Shown here piece after piece: positions 19,134 through 29,100 of a stretch of DNA of 64,000 nt (positions are counted from its first letter, which is position 1; the number at the start of each line of letters is the position of its first letter). The notes under the pieces were generated by a model, which saw only the letters and a list, made by a program, of their open reading frames with translations, had not been told where the DNA came from and made no database searches. The translations under genes and the position numbers were made by a program. The DNA is from Calothrix sp. PCC 6303 (lineage in GTDB: Bacteria > Cyanobacteriota > Cyanobacteriia > Cyanobacteriales > Nostocaceae), in contig NC_019751.1 of the NCBI RefSeq assembly GCF_000317435.1, forward strand, positions 5,518,001 to 5,582,000, given 5' to 3'.

Positions 19134-20420
19134 ATGCAAACTAAAATTTCGACACCTATCCTTAGCTACATGAAGCAGTTGGAAAGCGAAGGAATAACTA
19201 ATATAGAGGAACTATCTGATTACCTGTATGAGCATTACTTGCGACAGGTAGACTTGGGTTTGTATTCCAACGGGCGCTATACATTGACTGGAAGTGATTC
19301 CACAGCCACAGTTGCCTCAACCTTGGTTAATAGCGGAGAAGAATGTATTTTGTGGTGTATCAATCATTACCTAGGATTAAATAGAAATCAGAATGTAATT
19401 GATAAGGTATGTCTCGCTGTACGGGAGTTTGGTACAGGTTCCGGAACATCAGCTATGTCTGGAGGAATGTCCATTATCCACAAGCGAGTTGAAGACAAAC
19501 TGCAACATCTGATTGGTAAAGAAGGTGTTTTACTTTTTCCTACTGGCTTTACAACAAATTTAGGATGTTTGTCAGCTTTGCCAGGAAAACATGATTTAAT
19601 CATTTTTGATCGTGAAAGTCACGCATCGATTATTGATGGTGTTAAGTTGTCTGGTAATAAATGGATGACATTTAAGCATAACAACGTTGGAGATTTGGAA
19701 AGCAAATTAAACAAGTATCAAGATAAATATGAAAATATTTTTGTAGTTATAGAATCAGCTTATTCCATGAGTGGTGACTTAGCACCCCTAAGGGAAATAG
19801 TCGCATTGAAGCAAAAATATAAATTTTTCATTTATGTTGATGAGGCGCATACCTTCGGGATTTACGGTAAAAATGGATCTGGCTATTGCTCACATCTTGG
19901 ACTTGTAGATGACGTTGATTTTATTGCTGCAACTCTATCCAAAGCAACCTCATCTATCGGGGGATTTGTTGCGATGAAATCGAAGTATATTCCCTTATTG
20001 CATTGGCGCGCTAGTACATACACTTTCCAAGCATGTTTGACACCTGGTGATGCCACAGCAATTTTAGCGTCGTTGGAGGAAATTGAACAAAATCCACAAT
20101 TAATAGAATTACTTCACGAGAAAAATCAGTATATGCGCCGTTGTCTGACATCTTTGGGGTTTGATTTAGGTACAAGCCAAAGTCCGATTATTCCTGTGTT
20201 TATACCAGATGTAGAAAAACTAATGGCATTTAACAAAGAGTTATATGCTCGTGGTATTTTCTCTGTGTCAATTGTTTACCCAGGTGTCAAACCCCATGAA
20301 GGCAGAATTAGATTTATCTTGAGTGTGGCACATACGAAGGAACAGATCGATACAACTGTAAATGCATTGTATGAGTTGGGCTTAAAGTATGGAGTTATTG
20401 CTCATGCTATGACCGCGTGA
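19134..20420 (+). CDS. PLP-dependent alpha-oxoamine synthase (AONS family)
   Basis: A 428-residue fold-type I PLP enzyme related to 8-amino-7-oxononanoate synthase, KBL, serine palmitoyltransferase and CqsA. It shows NHYLGL, REFGTGSGTSAMSGG, the PLP-ring stacking DRESHASIIDG, the cofactor Asp in VDEAHTFG, and the Schiff-base Lys in LSKATSSIGG. It would condense an amino acid with an acyl thioester, releasing CO2. The ATG at 19134 has GGA upstream; alternative starts lie at 19116 and TTG 19104. No biotin or 2-amino-3-ketobutyrate genes are near, so BioF or Kbl is not supported. It is divergent from the hybrid kinase. Confidence 0.88.
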   Translation: MQTKISTPILSYMKQLESEGITNIEELSDYLYEHYLRQVDLGLYSNGRYTLTGSDSTATVASTLVNSGEECILWCINHYLGLNRNQNVIDKVCLAVREFGTGSGTSAMSGGMSIIHKRVEDKLQHLIGKEGVLLFPTGFTTNLGCLSALPGKHDLIIFDRESHASIIDGVKLSGNKWMTFKHNNVGDLESKLNKYQDKYENIFVVIESAYSMSGDLAPLREIVALKQKYKFFIYVDEAHTFGIYGKNGSGYCSHLGLVDDVDFIAATLSKATSSIGGFVAMKSKYIPLLHWRASTYTFQACLTPGDATAILASLEEIEQNPQLIELLHEKNQYMRRCLTSLGFDLGTSQSPIIPVFIPDVEKLMAFNKELYARGIFSVSIVYPGVKPHEGRIRFILSVAHTKEQIDTTVNALYELGLKYGVIAHAMTA

Positions 20421-20470
20421 GAAGATTCATAAGAGATTTTTTCCGCTTTTTCCGCTTGATTTTACTGATA

Positions 20471-21154
20471 CTATTTTCGCTTTTTCCCTTGGGGAGAATT
20501 ACTAGGGTTCAGTTGTTGCCTACCATTACGAATTATGTTTAGAATTTGACTTAAATCTGTTTCAATGTTGTCTAAAACACCATCAGCATATTCATCTGCA
20601 CCTTGCTCAATTTGCTGTGCTTGGGCAATGGCTTGGCTTCGCATTTCTTCTAATTCTTCTTGGCAGTGACGGCGTTTGAGATCAATTTCGGTGAGAGTTT
20701 CTTTCATCATCGCTTCACATTCTAATTGAGTTTGGCGACGTATCTGTTGTGCTTCTTTATCTGCTTGAAGAATAATGTCATTTTCATCTAGGATTTGGAC
20801 ACGTTTAGCCTGTGCTGCATCAACTATTTGCTGTCCGTATTCTTCAGCTTCGAGAAGGATTTCCTGCTTTTGCTCGATAATAGCGATCGCGTGATTAAAC
20901 GCATCGGGTAAAGATACACGGATTAAATCTAGTTGTTCTAGCAATTTCTCCTCATCAATTAAAGTTTTGCCAGTTAGTGGAATCCGAAAGCTAGAAAGTA
21001 TCATCTCCTCCAGACGATTTAGTTCCTGCTCAACATCTATGGCTCTAATTCCGGTTGTATCTGTTCTGGAAACTCCATTGTCCCCTGGGGATGGGGAGTT
21101 GTTTCCATTTCCTTTGTGTTCTGATTCGATATCGGATAATTGTGTGCGTAGCAT
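20471..21154 (-). CDS. Coiled-coil protein, DivIVA / ATP-synthase-b-like
   Basis: A 227-residue acidic, Gln/Glu-rich protein with long helices: residues 85-200 are nearly continuous coiled coil ([32 protein letters not shown]). There is no membrane span. This resembles DivIVA/Cdv3-type or F1Fo b-subunit-like helical proteins, but the family is not certain. The first 39 residues (a low-complexity Gly/Ser/Asn stretch) overlap the 3' end of coaD in another frame; the conserved part may begin at about residue 37, so a later start is possible. It lies downstream of coaD and is probably co-transcribed. Confidence 0.7.
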   Translation of the reverse strand: MLRTQLSDIESEHKGNGNNSPSPGDNGVSRTDTTGIRAIDVEQELNRLEEMILSSFRIPLTGKTLIDEEKLLEQLDLIRVSLPDAFNHAIAIIEQKQEILLEAEEYGQQIVDAAQAKRVQILDENDIILQADKEAQQIRRQTQLECEAMMKETLTEIDLKRRHCQEELEEMRSQAIAQAQQIEQGADEYADGVLDNIETDLSQILNIIRNGRQQLNPSNSPQGKKRK

Positions 21155-21615
21155 TGGTATATATCTAGGGCAACGTGGGGAGGTACAAGATGATTAATCG
21201 CACCACCAAATCTTGCAATCTCTTTTACCACACTACTACTTAAAAAACTATACTCGTTAGACGTGGCAAGAAAAACTGTTTCGATTTCAGTGGAAAGCGT
21301 TTTGTTGGTGTGTGCCATCGACAATTCTATTTCAAAGTCGGAAATTGCCCGCAACCCCCGCAAGAGAACCTGTGCTTGGCGGATATGAGCATAATTCACC
21401 GTTAGTCCATCAAAGCTATCTACCTCCACATTAGATAAATGCTTTGTTGAGTAGCGAATTTGCTCAAGTCGTTGTTCAACTGTAAACAAAGGTGTTTTGT
21501 TAGGATTTCGCAAAACAGCGACAATTATCCTTTCAAATAGCTTGGCACCACGTTGAATTAGGTCAAGGTGTCCTAGCGTTACCGGGTCAAAGCTTCCTGG
21601 ATATATGGCAATCAC
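21037..21615 (-). CDS. coaD: Phosphopantetheine adenylyltransferase
   Basis: A 192-residue CoaD, which transfers AMP to 4'-phosphopantetheine in coenzyme A synthesis. The nucleotidyltransferase motif is [16 protein letters not shown] (residues 5-20) with the T/HxGH signature, and the [10 protein letters not shown] and S-S-x-x-V-K-E motifs ([11 protein letters not shown]) are intact. Bacterial CoaD is normally about 160 residues; here a tail of about 30 Pro/Glu/Thr-rich residues ([14 protein letters not shown]...) follows and its DNA also encodes the start of the next gene. The tail is probably not part of the fold. Confidence 0.95.
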   Translation of the reverse strand: MIAIYPGSFDPVTLGHLDLIQRGAKLFERIIVAVLRNPNKTPLFTVEQRLEQIRYSTKHLSNVEVDSFDGLTVNYAHIRQAQVLLRGLRAISDFEIELSMAHTNKTLSTEIETVFLATSNEYSFLSSSVVKEIARFGGAINHLVPPHVALDIYQCYAHNYPISNQNTKEMETTPHPQGTMEFPEQIQPELEP

Positions 21616-21869
21616 AATTGCTGAGGTGCTTTCTCGTCATGTGAGTGCAATTATACCTAATAAATAGTATTTTTATACACTGCTTGCTTTTTATGGCGAA
21701 AAGTTTTTGCTTTCGTATTCAAGTTTCTTCCAAAAAACAGGCTACTGCCCTCATTGACGCTAATTAGGGGATCACCAAAAAATAAATTACCTAATTTTGT
21801 GGGATGGACATCCTGCCTGTCTTTGAGAATCTGCAAAACGGACTTATTACTTGTTACTTATTACTTGTT

Positions 21870-22589
21870 TTAATTAGAAATCACTAGCGGTAAAATTAGT
21901 GCGGCAACAATTCCCACCAGCACAATTATCTCAGCAACCGTCAGAGGAAGATTATTGTGGAGGGAGTGATTGATTCCTCCAGCAAAATTAACTGATGAAT
22001 TACTGAACCAATTACGCAAACGGGTAGACCATTTTTGCGGACTATCTTCTGGACGTATTTTCCCCGAAAAGATGGAAATTAATAACTGTAAACCACCCAC
22101 TTTGCTAGACATTAAAATGTGAATTGCCAAACAGCAAACTATTACCACCCAAGCAGTTAGATGCAGGTAGTACCAAGTGTGATTTAACTGTCCTGTAGGC
22201 AACCATTCTTCTTTCATCATTCTGCCAGACAACACTGCCAAAGCTCCAGATATTAGCATCAGCGTATTCGCAATTCTTTGTAAACTAACCCACCAAATTG
22301 GTTTATTAATCTCAGTTAGCTTTTGGAAGGAATCTTTTTGTAGCAGTCTTTTATTGCCTGCATGAAAGCTATAGAGAGCAAACACTGGGAAAATAACAAA
22401 GAAAAAGACTGCAAATGTTCCATGAACATCGATAATTGAGTCAACCGAAGGGATTGGTAGCTTCCCGAATCTACCATCGAAGGTATTGTAGACTAAAAAG
22501 CCTGTGATCATGGCAGCGATCGCTAAAATTCCGCTAACAGCATGAAGAATTTTTAACAACAAAGGTTGATAGGGTGCAGAACTTGGCAT
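21870..22589 (-). CDS. Cytochrome b561/b6-like integral membrane protein
   Basis: A 239-residue membrane protein with four to five hydrophobic spans: about residues 10-32, 50-75, 100-120, 140-165 and 215-237. His residues placed in or beside the spans (LLKILHAVSG, IIDVHGTFAVFF, YSFHAGNKR, WYYLHLTAW, LAIHILMSS) could act as axial heme ligands of a b-type cytochrome of the b561/b6 superfamily. It would carry electrons across the cytoplasmic or thylakoid membrane. Partner unknown. It is a single gene with its start ATG at 22589. Confidence 0.75.
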   Translation of the reverse strand: MPSSAPYQPLLLKILHAVSGILAIAAMITGFLVYNTFDGRFGKLPIPSVDSIIDVHGTFAVFFFVIFPVFALYSFHAGNKRLLQKDSFQKLTEINKPIWWVSLQRIANTLMLISGALAVLSGRMMKEEWLPTGQLNHTWYYLHLTAWVVIVCCLAIHILMSSKVGGLQLLISIFSGKIRPEDSPQKWSTRLRNWFSNSSVNFAGGINHSLHNNLPLTVAEIIVLVGIVAALILPLVISN

Positions 22590-22673
22590 GAGGGATTATC
22601 TCAGTGGTTATTTTGAGCAGTGTTGCAAAAATACTATCTTACATTACGGCTGTAGTGATTTTTATGTTCCCGA

Positions 22674-22720
22674 CACCCTGGAAGGGTGCGCTATAGAAAC
22701 AAAGGCTGCCTCCGCAGCCT
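22674..22720. repeat. Double palindrome upstream of the cytochrome gene
   Basis: Two small hairpins in tandem: CACCCT/AGGGTG (22674-22688) and AGGCTGC/GCAGCCT (22703-22720, loop CTCC). GC-rich in an AT-rich context, the same style as the other dispersed repeats in this window. Confidence 0.6.
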
Positions 22721-22786
22721 ATAAAGATTTCACTTACCGCAGGCTACTATATGGGAAGCTACTGTGCATCTAAGTTTTGATGCGAT

Positions 22787-23908
22787 TTAGGCTTTTCCCA
22801 GTGTAACCACTGCATTTTGTCCACCAAAACCAAAACTAAAACACATCATTTGATTAATTCTGGTTTCAAGATTCTCTCTGACAAAATTTAAACTGAATTC
22901 TGGCTCCTTCAAGCCTACACAAGATGGTAATATTTGTTGCTTTAATGCCATCAATGAAAAAGCTACACTTAAAGCCCCAGATGCTCCAATTGTATGTCCT
23001 GTAGCGCCTTTTGTTGAGATTATAGGAACAGATTCAGGAAATAACTTCTGTATTAATAAACTCTCAAACTGATCATTTAACACAGTACCAGTTCCGTGGG
23101 CATGAATGGCATCAATATCAGAAAAGCTGATTTGACTGCGTTGTAAACATTGCTTAATGGCAGATTCGGCGCTTTTTCCACTCGGTTCCGGTGAATTGGG
23201 GTGATGTGCATCCGCAGTTAAACCAAAACCGAGAATTTCACCGTAAATATTGGCACCTCTGCGGATTGCTGCTGTTTTCGATTCTAGAACAAATACTGCT
23301 CCACCCTCACCCAATACTAAACCTTCACGGTGTTGATCAAAAGGGTATGCACCCGTTTTGGCTAAAGCACCCATTTGTTGAAATCCGGTAATAGTTAGAG
23401 GTGTAATTGGTGCTTCCACCGCACCAGCGATCGCATATTCGCATTGTCCACTATTAATTAAGGAAAATGCCTGAAAAAGTGACCAAATTCCCGTTGCACA
23501 TGCAGCCATTGGAGCCAATACTATCCCAGTTGATCCTATTTGTCGCGCAGATGCGATCGCATTCATATGGGGAAGGTGATTCATCCATTCTTCCTGACTT
23601 TGAATCCCCTGCGCCATTTGTTCCCAAACACCTTGGAAACCTCGACTAGAACCAATTACCACCCCACAATCTTCTAGAGGTTCACTTAATCCCGCATCTT
23701 GGAGAGCAGATGCGACAACCTGCCAAGTGATTTTTTTTACATCTGCTGGTTCATATCCAATCATTCCCAAAGGACGAGGCGCTAATTGGGGGAAAGGCTG
23801 ATGTAACTTGATTCCAGACTTCCCTGCAATCAATTGTTTCCAACTATCTTGAAGATTATTACCGAGGCAGGAAACAAAACCAATACCAGTCACAACAACC
23901 TGAATCAT
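22787..23908 (-). CDS. Beta-ketoacyl-ACP synthase (FabF-like)
   Basis: A 373-residue thiolase-fold condensing enzyme; the ATG at 23908 (MIQVVVTGIGFV) is preferred to 23917. The Cys-His-His triad is visible: Cys in MAACATGIWS (about residue 140), His in IHAHGTGTVLND, and His in GATGHTIGASG. It extends acyl-ACP with malonyl-ACP. At 373 residues it is shorter than FabF (about 410) and is divergent in places, for example around the SRGFQGVW segment, so it may be a specialised or secondary synthase. No acyl carrier protein or other fab gene is adjacent. Confidence 0.87.
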   Translation of the reverse strand: MIQVVVTGIGFVSCLGNNLQDSWKQLIAGKSGIKLHQPFPQLAPRPLGMIGYEPADVKKITWQVVASALQDAGLSEPLEDCGVVIGSSRGFQGVWEQMAQGIQSQEEWMNHLPHMNAIASARQIGSTGIVLAPMAACATGIWSLFQAFSLINSGQCEYAIAGAVEAPITPLTITGFQQMGALAKTGAYPFDQHREGLVLGEGGAVFVLESKTAAIRRGANIYGEILGFGLTADAHHPNSPEPSGKSAESAIKQCLQRSQISFSDIDAIHAHGTGTVLNDQFESLLIQKLFPESVPIISTKGATGHTIGASGALSVAFSLMALKQQILPSCVGLKEPEFSLNFVRENLETRINQMMCFSFGFGGQNAVVTLGKA

Positions 23909-24014
23909 ACAAACCAAAGTTAAAAGTTATGAATTAGGAGTAAGCTTAGCCAAGTCGCAGCTTCGGCTTCCTCAGCTTAAAAAAACTCCTCCCTCATAAC
24001 TCCTAACCTTTTAT

Positions 24015-24728
24015 CTAATTTCCGCCATTCTTCAGGTTTTCTGCACCTTCAGTCACCTTTGCTGATTCTACGCGATCGCCTTGCTTGATTTTGTCAACAA
24101 CTTCGTCCATTCCCGAAGTCACCTTTCCAAAAACCGCATAGCTGCCATCAAGGAACTGTAAATCAGCCAACGCAAAGTAAAATTGGGCTGAAGCAGAATC
24201 AGGTGCTTGGGATCTTGCCATGGCAATTACACCGCGTTTGTGGGGCAATTCTGGAGCTTCTTTGATAGTTTTACTATAAGTTGGTTCACTAGCACCCTTG
24301 GCTTTAATCTCCAAAGGAACATAGCGAGCTTTACCGGTTTTTGGATTCACAAAACTTCCACTACCCAACGCTTGGGGTGGAACTTTGGGATCTTTACTTT
24401 GAGGATCTCCACCTTGAGCAACAAAGGGATTCTCTGGTGGATTACTTTGGGGTCCAATCACACGATGGAAAGACACCCCATCATATACACCCCTTTGCAC
24501 CAAATCCACAAAATTACCTGCCGAAATTGGTGCATTAGTTCCATCAACCTCGATGGTGATGGGTGAACCATTTACAGTCATGACAACTGTAGCTTTGCCT
24601 TCAAGTTTTGGTAAATCGTTCATTCCAGAAGCTCTCTCACTCGCATTAGTTACTGCGGAACATCCACTTAATAGTAGAGAACCGATGAATAAAAACGCAA
24701 TTAGCGTTTGATGAATTTTGAATCGCAT
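24015..24728 (-). CDS. Cyclophilin-type peptidyl-prolyl isomerase, lipoprotein
   Basis: A 237-residue protein with a signal peptide ending in the lipobox LLLSGC (Cys about residue 23); the ATG at 24728 places it correctly, whereas the open frame begins at 24818. A cyclophilin domain of about 170 residues follows, with motifs [26 protein letters not shown] and SYAVFGKV; the key Arg of the active site is in FHRV. It would catalyse cis-trans isomerisation of Xaa-Pro bonds in proteins of the periplasm or thylakoid lumen. A 17-bp hairpin lies in the spacer to its upstream neighbour. Confidence 0.92.
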   Translation of the reverse strand: MRFKIHQTLIAFLFIGSLLLSGCSAVTNASERASGMNDLPKLEGKATVVMTVNGSPITIEVDGTNAPISAGNFVDLVQRGVYDGVSFHRVIGPQSNPPENPFVAQGGDPQSKDPKVPPQALGSGSFVNPKTGKARYVPLEIKAKGASEPTYSKTIKEAPELPHKRGVIAMARSQAPDSASAQFYFALADLQFLDGSYAVFGKVTSGMDEVVDKIKQGDRVESAKVTEGAENLKNGGN

Positions 24729-24980
24729 TGTGAATTTCTCAAATCCAATCCACAGTATATTAACAAACTCTCGGAATTCCCTATCTAAAGGAATAGGTTT
24801 ACACGCAATACAGGTCAATTTAGATCCCTGACTTCACGGATCTAGTGTCCTGCAGCGAACACCACGCATTATTCAAGGTTAGTCCTCAATAGCGATCGCA
24901 TTTATGACACTTTAGGGTGCGGAATATGGGTAACAACATTGGGGATCCAATTCCCGTGCAACTAGCAAGTAGCATCCTTA

Positions 24981-25017
24981 CAAAGTTAAGTGGGGGCTAT
25001 GCCCCCACTTAACTTTG
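24981..25017. terminator. Perfect 17-bp hairpin
   Basis: CAAAGTTAAGTGGGGGC (24981-24997) is exactly complementary to GCCCCCACTTAACTTTG (25001-25017) around a TAT loop. It lies between the PRC-barrel gene (ending at 25103) and the cyclophilin gene start. It could terminate the former. No T-tract follows, so it may instead be a dispersed palindromic element. Confidence 0.6.
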
Positions 25018-25102
25018 CGGTGTTTTCTGTCGGAGTTAAATCCCCGTTACAAAACAGACTTATTACTTATTGCCCATTACTCATTACTTATTTGTAATAT
25101 CC

Positions 25103-26074
25103 TTATTCTTCGTATTCTGGTTGTTTCTCTTTGACTTTGTTGGGAATATTGATGGGTTTTGGTGCATCATCGTCATCCCAAGCATCTTTGTCTAAGTCAT
25201 CTGTGGGAGAATAGTTATCTCTCCCATATACTGATGTTTCATATTGAGGTATTTGATTATACCTATCTTTGTCGGTGGCTTCGCTCCAGTTATCTTCTTC
25301 ATCGTCATCATCATCTTGGTAACGAATTGGTTGTTCTGGACGGGCTTCCATCACCTGACGGCGGGGGGCTTCATCTTCATAGTAATCTTCATCCCACACT
25401 GGTTCTGCTACAGGTTGCCGGGCGGGCATTTTCACTTTTGGTGCTTCTAAGGGAACACCACTAGGTAACTGATTACTAGCTGAGATGGCTTTGGGGGTGG
25501 AATAGTAATCACCATCTTCATCCCGGCTCCATGGTGCTCTACCGATACCAAGTCGTTCAAGTAATCCTACTGAGAGTTGTTCAACTCGCTCTTCGGCACC
25601 TTCAAATACTATCAACCGATTTGGTCCGGTGCTGACGATTTCATCGATAGAAAGTTCGTAGGTACTTAATACCTGTTCGGGGATTTGGGGTAATCCCAGG
25701 GAAGCAATAACAATGGAGTAAATTTTGCCGCTTTCACCGTTGAATTTAAAACCGCGTACTTTCCCCAAAACTTCACCAGTTTCGGTGATTACTTCCCAGT
25801 TAATTAAGTTGCTGAGTAAATCCACCTCAATATCTTCGATGACATCTTCGTTTTCCACGAGGATGACATCACCGATTTTTTCGATGCTATTTAGGTACAT
25901 ATAGCGGGGGATACTAGAAACGGAGATCAGGCTATCTCGCAAGCCAAGCGCTACTACTTCACGTTGATCTACGTCAACCCAAACCTGACTAACGATTCCT
26001 AATCGCCTAGCATCGCTGGTGACAACTTGAGTGTTTAAAATATCTGAGCGTCTAATTGCTTGTTCTGAAGTCAT
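25103..26074 (-). CDS. PRC-barrel domain protein with acidic disordered tail
   Basis: A 323-residue soluble protein. Two PRC-barrel-like beta domains are visible: about residues 8-80 (VVTSDARRLGIVSQVWVD) and 88-170 (EVITETGEVLGKVRG). After residue 190 the sequence is low-complexity, with clusters of Asp/Glu and Tyr (YQDDDDDEEDNW) and Pro, and is probably disordered. PRC barrels are found in the photosynthetic reaction centre H subunit and in RNA-processing factors such as RimM. In cyanobacteria this family is a common hypothetical. Convergent with nothing; it lies 60 bases downstream of smc on the same strand. Confidence 0.82.
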   Translation of the reverse strand: MTSEQAIRRSDILNTQVVTSDARRLGIVSQVWVDVDQREVVALGLRDSLISVSSIPRYMYLNSIEKIGDVILVENEDVIEDIEVDLLSNLINWEVITETGEVLGKVRGFKFNGESGKIYSIVIASLGLPQIPEQVLSTYELSIDEIVSTGPNRLIVFEGAEERVEQLSVGLLERLGIGRAPWSRDEDGDYYSTPKAISASNQLPSGVPLEAPKVKMPARQPVAEPVWDEDYYEDEAPRRQVMEARPEQPIRYQDDDDDEEDNWSEATDKDRYNQIPQYETSVYGRDNYSPTDDLDKDAWDDDDAPKPINIPNKVKEKQPEYEE

Positions 26075-26133
26075 TATAATACCGAGTCCCGATCTCGAAT
26101 CCGGTTAATCTATACACTATTATTAACAAAATT

Positions 26134-29100
26134 TCAAGCCGACGTTGTATCGGTTTTTAATTTGATTCCCAAAACTTGGGTGTAGGCACCTCTTGCTTGG
26201 GTAACACCGATTGTGCGTTCGGCTGATTCTATCATTGGGCGGCGCAAACTCACAACTATAAATTGGGCTTGCTGTGCTTGTTGCTTCACCATTTTAGACA
26301 ATCTTTCGACGTTTGCCCCATCAAGGAACATATCTACTTCGTCGAAAGCGTAGAAGGGTGAGGGACGGAACTTTTGCAGGGCAAAGATAAAGCTGAGTGC
26401 TGTGAGTGATTTTTCTCCCCCTGACATGGATGCTAGTCTTTGAACTGGTTTACCTTTGGGGTGTGCCACCAAATTTAAACTACTAATAAAGGGATCTTCA
26501 GGGTGATCTAGTTGGAGGTAGCCGTCACCGTCGGAAAGGGTGGCAAAGATGCTTTGGAAGTTTTCGTTCACTGCGTCGAAGGCTTCTTTAAAGGCTCGTT
26601 GTCGCAGGGTGGTAAAGTTTTCAATTCTTAATAGTAACTCAGTACGCTCACCTTCCAGGGTTCCTAGTTTTTGGGTGAGTTCTTGGAGACGGTTTTGGGT
26701 ACGTTCATATTGCTCCAAGGCTAGCATGTTGACTGGTTCCATAGCTTGCATCCGTTTGGTGAGGCTACGGAGTTCCTTTTGGAGTTCTTCTAAGTCTACT
26801 TTGTCGGGGACTTCAGGTAAGGGTGAGGGAAGTTCTTGGGAAACGCTGCGTAATTGGGTTTGGATATTGCTGAGTTCTTCCCTTTTGGTGATGATACTTT
26901 CTTGAATTTTTTGGATTTCCCACTCTAATTGTTGCTGCTTGAGTAAATGCGATCGCATTTCGGCTTCAAGGGTATCTCTTTGGTGTTTTTCTGCTCCTAA
27001 TTTGGCTTCCATCTCGGTTAATTCGGCGCGAGTTTGGGCAATTTGAGCAGTTAAGGTGGTGATTTCGGCGGAAACTCTAGATATACCTTCTCTGGTTGTG
27101 GTTTGGTTTTGTTGATATTCGATAATTCTGGTTTCGGCTGCTTGGATACGTTCTTGGAGTCGTTGTTGCTGGGTTTCCAAGTTGACTAAGCGTTGTTCAG
27201 CTTCCCGCAGTGCCGTTTCTCGCTGTTTTAATTGTTGCTCGTTATTTTTGATGGTTGCTTGGATTTGTTGCCACTCGCTGGGGGTTTGGGAGGCTTCCAA
27301 CTCTGCTAGGGTTTGACGAAGTTGTGATAATTGCTGCTCTTGGCTGGGTAATTCCCCTGAAAGCACTTCCAAGCGAGATTGGGCGGTGGTAAATTTTTCT
27401 TGGTTTTGAGTAAGTTGATTTTTCGTGGTTTCAACTTGATGGGTTAGGGCTTTGACATCCTTCTGTAACTGTTCTAGTCGGAGTTGAGATTCCCTTCTTC
27501 CTTGACGACTTTCAGTTAATTGCAGTGAATATTCCTTCACTTTCACGGTTAAATTGGCAATTACTTGATTACATCTGCCTAAAACTGCATCAATCTCCAC
27601 CAAGCGGTTTTTAATGGCTTTAATTTCCTCAGATTCCCCAGTTTCTGGCTTGCCGAAGCGTAATTGCGATCGCGCTCCTATACTACCACCTGTCATTGCG
27701 CCACTTGTTTCCAAAAGTTCACCATCAAGGGTAATAATTCTGTATCTTCCCAAGTGGTTTCTGGCTAGCTGCAAACTCTCAAATACCACCGTATTTCCAA
27801 AAACATAGGCAAATACATCTTGATAGCGGGGTTCAGTTTCAATTAAGTTCACCGCAAAATCAATAAACCCGTTGGCATTTCGCAAATCTCCCAAAGACGG
27901 TAATCGTTGCCCCTGGATTTTATTCAAAGGTAAAAAAGTCGCCCTTCCGGCACGTCTTTGTTTGAGTAACTCGATTCCCGCTGCCCCAATGCCGTCATCT
28001 TCCACCACAATATGACCCAAACGCGCACCAGCGGAGATTTCCAAAGCTAATTGGTAGCGGGGTTCTACCCGTCCTAATTCTGCCACCAACCCACAGACAC
28101 CTGGAAGTCCCGATTGCAGAATTACCTTACTAGCTTGGGTTCCCTGTGCTTCCTGCTGTGCTTGGGTTTGCGCCTCCAATTTATCTAGTTGGCGTTGCTT
28201 TTCTCGCTGTTCGTTGCTTAACCTTTTTTGGGTTTCCTGTTGAAGCTGTAATTCCTGTTCAGTGGCGGCGAGATTTTCAGCTAAATCTTGAATTGGAGTA
28301 CTGGAAGTGGTAAAATTGCTTTGGAGACTGGATAGATCTGTGGATTTTTCTGCCAACTCCGGCTCTAAGCTTTGTAATAACTCAGATTGTTCGTGAATTT
28401 GCTCCTGCAACTGACTATAGCGTTCCTGTAGCTGCGCCTGTTCAGTGCGTTGGGGTTCCAAAGTCTGTAAAACCACCTCAATTTGCCGATTTAGCGCCGT
28501 TTGTTGCTGTACCCAAGCCTCCGAAGCAGTGGCAATTTCCGTAGCCGCTTGACGGGAAAGCTCCAATTCCTGTTGCACGCGATCGCGTTGTTGCTGACAA
28601 TAGGTAATTGACTCACTTTCAACTATTTTCGCCCCACCAATTTCTTGGAGATGCTGTTGCTGTTGCTGAATCTCCCTTTGGGAATTTTCCAATTTCTGAG
28701 TAATTTCCCTTTTGGCAGCTTCCAACTCCCCCAACTGCCGCTGTAATTGTTTCTTCTCAGCCTCTTGATTTGCCAAAAGCGACTGAGTTGCTAAAACCTG
28801 CTCATCCCCCAAAGCCTTCAAATGGGCATTGAGTTTCTCCAATTCAATATTCTTCTCAGTAATCTCCTGATTCACCCTGAGAAGTTGTGCTTCCAAATCC
28901 TTCCCTTGCAATTCACCAGCTTGAATCTGATTGTGTAACCTTTCCTGATTACTTTGCAAAGTTCGCCAAGACAACACAGCTTCCCACTTCTGCTTCTCCA
29001 AAAACTCCACCCGCAGCTTTTGGTACTTCTCAGCCTTAGCCTTATCTTGCGATAAGCGATCGCATTGTGTCACCAACTCCGATTCAATAATCCGACAACT

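Noticed and set aside
22588-22773. 61-residue frame after the cytochrome gene start
   Set aside because: Covers the two palindromes at 22674-22720 and has no family match.
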